Shown here: positions 57,870 to 64,000 of the stretch, in pieces
Layout: each line of letters begins with the position of its first letter
Numbering within the stretch: the stretch's first letter is position 1
From: Culex pipiens pallens
Lineage: Eukaryota > Arthropoda > Insecta > Diptera > Culicidae
Reading direction: 5' to 3'
Assembly: GCF_016801865.2 (NCBI RefSeq)
Contig: NC_068937.1
Span: 72,443,601-72,507,600, forward strand
DNA length: 64,000 bases
Translations under genes and position numbers: made by a program
The notes under the pieces: model-generated
Databases searched by the model: none
Told to the model about the DNA's origin: nothing
Seen by the model: only the letters and a program-made list of their open reading frames with translations

Positions 57870-58610
57870 TTTCTACCAGGGCCCCGGCGATGGCCTGATA
57901 TGAGCTACCGAACAACATTGGCAATATGGCGTCGTTTGTTTACAAACATGAGATTATTTGTGGACGAACCGAAAAATTTACTTTTTTGTAAAACATTCTA
58001 TAACCATTGTGCAATAAAATTTAGTCTTACAAAACAGACAAAATTTCGTTAAATTTTAGACCAGAATTTGTTGTATTATTATTTTTCAATTTAAACCGCT
58101 TTTATCGCGATTCTGATCAAGATTGCACATCAAATCATCGTGCCTTTAGTGTATCTTTAGTTTTCACATCGATTCGCTGTAGATTCCTGTTTAAATTTTA
58201 AAATTTAGCATAAATTAAAATAAGTTGCAAAATTCCAAACTTCAGTCATGTGCAACAATTTCCACATCACCCATGCGGGAAACCGATAATGGGGTAATTC
58301 ATGCGTTCCAAACTGTCAAAATTCCAAAACGTCATTGCCAATCTTCGGTTCGCTGCTTTTGTTCGTGTTTGAAGTTTCGGGCCGAGACTCTGCTTTCTAC
58401 CTAAGGTACTCGCGATTGAGTGTGTAGTAGTGCGGTTGTCAAAATCGCTATCTCTGACTCTCTCACTCCACTGACATTGACATTGTTTATGTTTTGGTTT
58501 TCCTGGCACGGTCCTTTGTTCTTTTGTTATTGTTTTGGTTTTAGTGGCACGGAGTCATGCACTCACACTAATGCAAAGCAAGATGACGAGTACCTTTGAT
58601 ATACAGCCTT
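57870..58610. other. unique non-coding stretch, nothing identified
   Basis: No repeat partner in the window and no frame longer than about 80 residues. The left two-thirds are AT-rich; the right part has TTTTGTTATTGTTTTGGTTT-like runs. It may be an old insertion. Confidence 0.3.
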
Positions 58611-58691
58611 GGTATAGCTGCCTCGTTTATTACACTGTGAAAATATCCAGGATTACTACACAAAAGTGTGTAATCCTACTTGAACCTACTG

Positions 58692-58796
58692 CCCAGTCCA
58701 CTCAATCGGAATTCTGAAACGGAATTCAGTTCGGTTGTTGCGTTTGAAACGGAATACTTAAACGATTCGAGTTTAATTCCGATTGAGTTGACTGGG
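58692..58796. mobile_element. MITE beta copy
   Basis: 105 bp, complete, followed by repeat alpha copies at 58816 and 59070. Confidence 0.75.
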
Positions 58797-59197
58797 TAGT
58801 ACCACGGGTATGAATTTTCAAGTAATTTCAATATGGCGACTTGCATCAGAAGAAAGTGAGGCATTTTCGCTAGTTCTAACTGCTCTGTGTTTTGCGTGCA
58901 CGTCCGCAAACATCAACCACACACATACTAATACAAAGCGCCACAAAGAGGCAAAAGGTAATTACGAATATTTTTGGCACTTTATTTTCGGTTTTGCAAA
59001 AACAAATAAAAAAAAACTAACTTTAAAGTATAGTCTAATTCAATTTTTGTTGCTGATTTGTTCGAACATCAATATGGCGAATTGTATCAGAAGAAAGTGA
59101 GGCATTTTCGCTAGTTTTAACTGTTCTGTGTTCTGCGTGCACATCCGCAAACATCGACCACACACATATAATACAAAGCGCCACCAAGAGGCAAAAG

Positions 59198-61078
59198 AGC
59201 AGTTCTCTAGGATTTCGGTCATTCGATTTTTTTTGTATTTTTTAATTCGGCTGAAACTTTTTTGGTGCCTTTGGAAGCCATTTTACATCATTAGTTTGTC
59301 CATATAATTTTCCATACAAATTTGACAGCTGTCCATACAAAAATGATGTATGAAAATTCAAAAATCTGTATCTTTTGTAGGAATTTTTTGATCGATTTGG
59401 TGTCTTCGGCAAAGTTGTAGGTATGGATACGGACTACACTGGAAAAGAATGGTAAACGGTAAAAAAAAATGGTGATTTTTTTATTTAATTTTTTATCACT
59501 AAAACTTGATTTGCAAAAAAACACTATTTTTAATTTTTTTTTATTTTTTGATATGTTTTAGAGGACATAAAAAGCCAACTTTTCAGAAATTTCCAGGTTG
59601 TGCAAAAAATCATTGACCGAGTTATGAATTTTTTAATCAATACTATTTTTTTCAAAAAATCAAAATATTGGTCAACTTCATTTTTCGATGTAAAATTGAA
59701 TTTGCAATCAAAAAGTATTTTAGTGAAATTTTGATAAAATGCACCGTTCTCAAGTTACAGCCATTTTTTTGTAACTTTTTTCAAAATAGTCGCAGTTTTT
59801 CATTTTTTTAAATTAGTGCACATGTTTGCTCACCTATGAAAAAAATATTTTTGAAAAGCTGAGAAAATTCTCTATATTTTGCTTCATCGAACTTTGTTGA
59901 TACGACCTTTAGTTGCTGAGATATTGCAATGCAAAGGTTTAAAAACAGGAAAATTGATGTTATCTAAGTCTTACACAAACAGCCCACCATTTTTCAATGT
60001 CGATATCTCAGCAACTAATGGTCCGATTTTCAATGATAAAATATGAAACATTTGTGAAATTTTCCGATCTTTTCGAAAACAATATTTTTATCAAATCAAG
60101 ACTAACATTTCAAAAAGGCCAATTATTAAATATTTCGCCCTTTTAAAATGTTGGTGTTGGTTTAAAAATTTTGAAAATATTGTTTTTGAAAAGATCGGAA
60201 AATTTCACAAATGTTTCATATTTTAACATTGAAAATCGGACCCTTAATTGCTGAGATATCGACATTGAAAAATGGTGGGCTGTTTGTGTGAGACTTAGAA
60301 AACATCAATTTTCCTATTTTTAAACCTTTGCATAGCAATATCTCAGCAACTAAAGGTCGTATTAACAAAGTCCGATGAAGCAAAATATAGAGAATTTTCT
60401 CAGCTTTTCAAAAATATTTTTTTCAAAAGTGAGCTAATATGTGCACTAATTTAAAAAAATGAAAAACTGCGACTATTTTGAAAAAACTTACATAAAAATG
60501 GCTATAACTTGAAAACGGTACACTTTATCAAAATTTCACTAAAATACTTTTTGATTGCAAATTCAATTTTACATCGAAAAATGAAGTTGAAAAATTCTTG
60601 CGACCAAAATTTTGATTTTTTGAAAAAAATAGTATTGATTAAAAAATTTTGCACAACTTGGAAATTTCTGAAAAGTTGGCTTTTTATGTCCTCTAAAACA
60701 TATCAAAAAATAAAAAAAATTAAAAATAGTGTTTTTTTTGCAAATCAAGTTTTAGTAATAAAAAGTTAAATAAAAAAATCACCAAATTTTTTTTACCGTG
60801 TACCATTTTTTTCCAGTGTAGTCCGTATCCATACCTACAACTTTGCCGAAGACACCAAATCGATCAAAAAAATCCTTCAAAAGATACAGATTTTTGAATT
60901 TTCATACATCATTTTTGTATGGACAGCTGCCAAATTTGTATGGAAAATTATATGGACAAACTAATGATGCAAAATTGCTTCTTTGGGCATACTCGAAGGC
61001 ACCAAAAAAGTTTCAGCCGGATTAAAAAATACAAAAATTAAAATTGAAGAAAAAAGACCGATTTCGTAGAGAACTGCT
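59198..61078. mobile_element. 1.88-kb foldback palindrome, TIR AGCAGTTCTCT
   Basis: Almost the full length is self-complementary: the sequence from 59198 recurs inverted to 61078, with the centre near 60130. Some substitutions and small indels separate the arms. The 6-bp word CAAAAG flanks it (59192-59197 and 61079-61084), interrupting a repeat alpha copy whose remainder resumes at 61085 and 61212. No ORF looks real. A partial, centre-deleted relative lies at 62530-63305. The transcribed arms would form a very long hairpin. Confidence 0.75.
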
Positions 61079-61089
61079 CAAAAGGTAAT

Positions 61090-61211
61090 AGAGTAATCTA
61101 CGTGCGCATGTATTGCGTGTACGTATACGAAAAAAAGTGAGGTTAAATTTTGTACCAGCCAGCAAAACAAATGGTGTGCTAGTGTGTGTGAGATCGGGCT
61201 TAGATAACTCT
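61090..61211. mobile_element. MITE epsilon copy nested beside the foldback
   Basis: Ends AGAGTAATCTACG and GATAACTCT. AT lies on both sides (61088-61089 and 61212-61213), and removing the element restores ggtaattacg of repeat alpha. Confidence 0.75.
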
Positions 61212-61213
61212 AT

Positions 61214-61659
61214 TACGAATATTTTTGGCACTTTCGTTTCGGTTTTGCAAAACAAATAACAACACTAACTTTTAAGTATAGTTTGACTCAAACTTTGTTG
61301 CTGATTTGTTCGAAAATTTGATCAAAAAATAATAAATTTTTTTGCAGCACCCGAGGCAGCACCTCTTTCGAACGGACATTTCTGTTGCCACCTGTTGGTT
61401 CCTTAAATTAGCCATAGATATTTTCACAGCGTAATAAACAGGGCATCTACCACCACGCAGCGCCACACTGAAAGCCATGACCATGGTAATTTAAAAAAAA
61501 AAACATTTGCTAAAAATGCTGCGTATTAAATTAACTGTGGCTGTTTGGTAAAAGTAAACGCAAATATGGTAAAATGTACCATGCTTCCACAAAATTGCAT
61601 GGTAGCAATTACAAAATCATTATCATTTTCTCCGTATTGGAGGGTAAAAATTACTATAC
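61214..61659. repeat. rest of repeat alpha, GGTTCCTT family and spacer pieces
   Basis: Continues the alpha copy broken by the foldback, then the family with GTTGCCACCTGTTGGTTC and the CCATGGTAATTT and ACCATGCTTCCACAAAATTG segments. No gene. Confidence 0.55.
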
Positions 61660-61674
61660 CGCTCACGACATAGT

Positions 61675-61681
<7 letters not shown>
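61660..61681. other. left 22-bp target-site duplication of the SINE
   Basis: The 22-bp sequence starting CGCTCACGACATAGTAAAAC is repeated exactly at 62260-62281. Related spacer copies at 40340 and 42780 (inverted) carry it only once. Confidence 0.8.
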
Positions 61682-61706
<25 letters not shown>

Positions 61707-62059
61707 CCAATCCAATACCCGCTAACCGGTAGCGATATTATGGGAAAGTATAATTTGTATCAGACTTTGTATATGCCGAGTGCTGATACAACTTATCTCA
61801 GTCCCGGGTATTAGGTGGTGATAGCCCTCGCGCTGCTTCCAACGACCCGTTTCAGAATGACAGAGCTCCTTGCGGTCCAATTCTGAGGTCGCTGGGCATT
61901 GTTCGGCCCCGCCTAAACATAGAAGCAAGCATCTGAAGGAAGCTCGATCTATATTTAGACTTCCAATCCCGTCAGGCAAATCAGGGATCAGCGCGTATTT
62001 AATATGAGAAGATAACATGTTTCAACACTACGAATCATTTCACTGCTAGAGTGTAAACC

Positions 62060-62132
62060 TTCTGATGGCCGACTGCTTAGCGTCCAAGACCACCAATCCA
62101 AAGGCGTGAGTTCGAATCCCACCTGATTCATT
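62060..62132 (+). tRNA. tRNA-Leu/Ser-like segment within the SINE
   Basis: Reads GATGGCCGACTGCTTAGCG and then a strong T arm, GTGAGTTCGAATCCCAC. The GATGGCCGA start is the style of class II (Leu/Ser) tRNAs, but the long variable arm is gone and the anticodon arm is not clear. It lies opposite in strand to the tRNA-like head. Confidence 0.35.
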
Positions 62133-62182
62133 TTCGTTTTTGTTCATATTCAAAGTTCAAATTCCTGATTCCAAATTTCAAA

Positions 62183-62255
62183 TGTTCCGACCGGGATTTG
62201 ATCCCTGAACCATCTGCTTGTGAGGCAGAAGCCGTAACCATTAAGCCACGGAGCC
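62183..62255 (-). tRNA. tRNA-Val(CAC)-like head of the SINE
   Basis: The anticodon stem TCTGC/GCAGA is perfect around CTCACAA (anticodon CAC). The D-arm region reads TGGCTTAATGGTTACGG, an A-box match. The T arm is GGGATCAAATCCC, and the acceptor GGCTCCG is only partly paired. It probably supplies the internal polymerase III promoter of the SINE rather than acting as a tRNA. Confidence 0.45.
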
Positions 62256-62281
62256 GGTTCGCTCACGACATAGTAAAACTG

Positions 62282-63305
62282 ACTGCGTTAATTAGTCAAT
62301 CCAAGCACAGAATGTTTTTAGCAAAAATACGTCGGTGCGTGTTCTCAATTTAACCCTTTAATATGGTAGCAACTACCATGGTTGGGTTTTCAGTTTACCA
62401 GCGTAAAAGAGCATTATTTTATTACACACACACTTTTGCGTTAATTTCAAACTGCCTCCACTTCTGCCGAAATAAACAACCGTATACGAGAGAGGCGTAT
62501 TAACGTATTTGGGCACATACTATATCTCGTTTTAGAGGACATAAAAAGCCAACTTTTCAGAAATTTCCAAGTTGTGCAAAAAATCATTGACCGAGTTATG
62601 AATTTTTTAATCATTACTATTTTTTTCAAAAAATAAAAATTTTGGTCGCAAAAATTTTTCAACTTCATTTTTTGATGTAAAATTGAATTTGCAATCAAAA
62701 AGTATTTAAGTGAAATTTTGATAAAGTGTACCGTTTTCAAGTTATAGCCATTTTTATGTAAGTTTTTTCAAAATAGTCGCAGTTTTTCATTTTTTTAAAT
62801 TAGTGCACATATTTGCTCACTTTTGAAAAAAATATTTTTGAAAAGCTGAGAAAATTCTCTATATTTTGCTTCATCGGACTTTGTTAATACGACCTTTAGT
62901 TGCCGAGATATTGCTATGCAAAGGTTTAAAAATAGGAAAATTGATGTTTTCTAAGTCTCACACAAACAGCCCACCATTTTTCAATGTCGATATCTCAGCA
63001 ACTAAGGGTCCGATTTTCAATGTTAAAATATGAAACATTTGTGAAATTTTCCGATCTTTTCAAAAACAATATTTTTATCAAATCAAGACTAACATTTCAA
63101 AAAGGCCAATTATAACATCAATTTTCCTGTTTTTAAACCTTTGCATTGCAATATCTCAGCAACTAAAGGTCGTATCAACAAAGTCCGATGAAGCAAAATA
63201 TAAAGAATTTTCTCAGCTTTTCAAAATTATTTTTTTCATAGGTGAGCAAACATGTGCACTAATTTAAAAAAATGAAAAACTGCGACTATTTTGAAAAAAG
63301 TTACA
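62282..63305. mobile_element. spacer pieces and a centre-deleted copy of the 1.88-kb foldback
   Basis: 62282-62529 is the inverted spacer mosaic seen at 42500-42790. From about 62530 the sequence follows the left arm of the foldback (matching 59562 on) to about 63113, then jumps to a right-arm segment (matching from about 60300) and ends near 63305. The terminal AGCAGTTCTCT ends are absent. The frame at 62447-62740 has no support as a gene. Confidence 0.6.
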
Positions 63306-63845
63306 AACATATTCGTAATTACCTTTTGCCTCTTGGTGGCGCTTTGTATTAGTATGTGTGTGGTCGATGTTTGCGGACGTGCACGCAGAACACAGAACAG
63401 TTAGAACTAGCGAAAATGCCTCACTTTCTTTCTTTTATTACGTAACGCAGTTGTTGGTGTGGGTTGAGAGGGTGGGGATTCGAACGAGTTAAGTTTTTTT
63501 TTTAAATTTGTATGGACATTTTAAACGAAGGGCGAGGGGGTCAAAAAAATCCAAATTTTAGCGTTACGTAATAAAAGAAGTGTACCTAAATGAGCAGGCA
63601 TTCGTTGGTTGGTTTCTAGCCGAGTTCTAACACAGTTTCCATTTTCTTATAGAATTCTAACAGAAATGTAGTGACATTCTAGCAGGATTCTTACAAAACC
63701 AGCTCTGCTAAAATATTTCGTGCCTGGGCAACGTTATTACTTCACCGAGTAACAGCATTACACTTTTTTTAGTTTAACTATGATTACACGAAAGTGTGTA
63801 ATCTTTGACAATAGTTGGTTTCAAATCATCGGGATTTCAGTGTGT
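63306..63845. repeat. repeat alpha and one arm of the GCACGAAATATTTTAGC foldback family
   Basis: Alpha on the minus strand to 63430, then a single arm homologous to 57326-57600, closing with the gattacacgaaagtgtgtaa palindrome. No gene. Confidence 0.6.
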
Positions 63846-64000
63846 TATAGTATTTTAGTATTTTAGTATTTTCTTATTTTTGTATTTCAGTATTTTAGTA
63901 TTTTAGTATTTTAGTATTTTAGTATTTTAGTATTTTAGTATTTTAGTATTTTAGTATTTTAGTATTTTAGTATTTTAGTATTTTAGTATTTTAGTATTTT
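63846..64000. repeat. 8-bp microsatellite (tattttag)n, runs off the window
   Basis: After a few diverged units (gtattttcttatttttgtat) the 8-bp unit repeats cleanly to the last base, so the array continues beyond the window. Confidence 0.9.

Larger units (their letters stand above)
61682..62259 (-). mobile_element. tRNA-derived SINE, 578 bp, (CA)n-tailed
   Basis: On the minus strand it begins with a tRNA-Val-like head (62255-62183), then a second tRNA-like part in the opposite orientation (about 62060-62132), a unique body and a 3' (CA)n tail (61682-61705). The 22-bp target duplication is typical of target-primed retrotransposition. The body on the minus strand includes CGGGACTGAGATAAGTTGTA, which may be a LINE-derived 3' part that recruits a partner reverse transcriptase. 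Short frames in it are incidental. Confidence 0.7.

Overview
The window looks like repeat-dominated nuclear DNA of an insect, most probably a culicine mosquito. That is an inference from a Jockey-clade and an RTE-clade non-LTR retrotransposon, dense nested MITEs and foldback elements, tRNA-derived short elements and introns of about 60 bp. I see no intact host protein gene. The only long open frame with full domain structure is a Jockey-type ORF2. Host genes are present only as broken fragments: a CCT2 chaperonin pseudogene, a probable importin-5 exon and several unidentified pieces.

Layout. 1-14059 is an AT-rich satellite of degenerate TAAATTTAAC decamers in a kilobase-scale higher-order repeat. 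Two blocks are embedded in it. 4862-5527 is a captured gene fragment with a short intron. 6884-11167 is a tandem array of nine near-identical units of about 462 bp, each carrying a foldable tRNA gene with anticodon ACT; the first unit is inverted and a 14-bp direct repeat flanks the array. 14060-20030 is a Jockey-type element on the minus strand, with an intact-looking ORF2, an ORF1 zinc-knuckle remnant, and a 2.2-kb block holding the CCT2 pseudogene between them.

20021-43300 is a mosaic of one recurring module set: a roughly 380-bp module, ten arrays of a 9-bp minisatellite (aacataaat / atttatgtt), MITEs, a dispersed repeat and an endonuclease fragment of another non-LTR element. Two complete copies stand in tandem at 33108-39117 with a period of 2848 bp outside the arrays. 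Within this mosaic, 24596-24868 is a palindromic insertion carrying hammerhead-ribozyme-like motifs, and 25161-28180 is a 3-kb TIR transposon with an 8-bp target duplication that carries host-gene fragments and whose right third has been duplicated.

43300-64000 is nested small transposons (several with target duplications proven by empty copies elsewhere in the window), two related copies of an RTE element, a 1.88-kb foldback palindrome, and a tRNA-derived SINE with a 22-bp target duplication. The right edge enters an 8-bp microsatellite.

The most interesting items are the tRNA(ACT) array, the ribozyme-bearing palindrome, the gene-fragment-carrying TIR transposon and the SINE with two opposed tRNA-like parts. 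Every statement rests on reading the sequence by eye; no alignment or database search was run.
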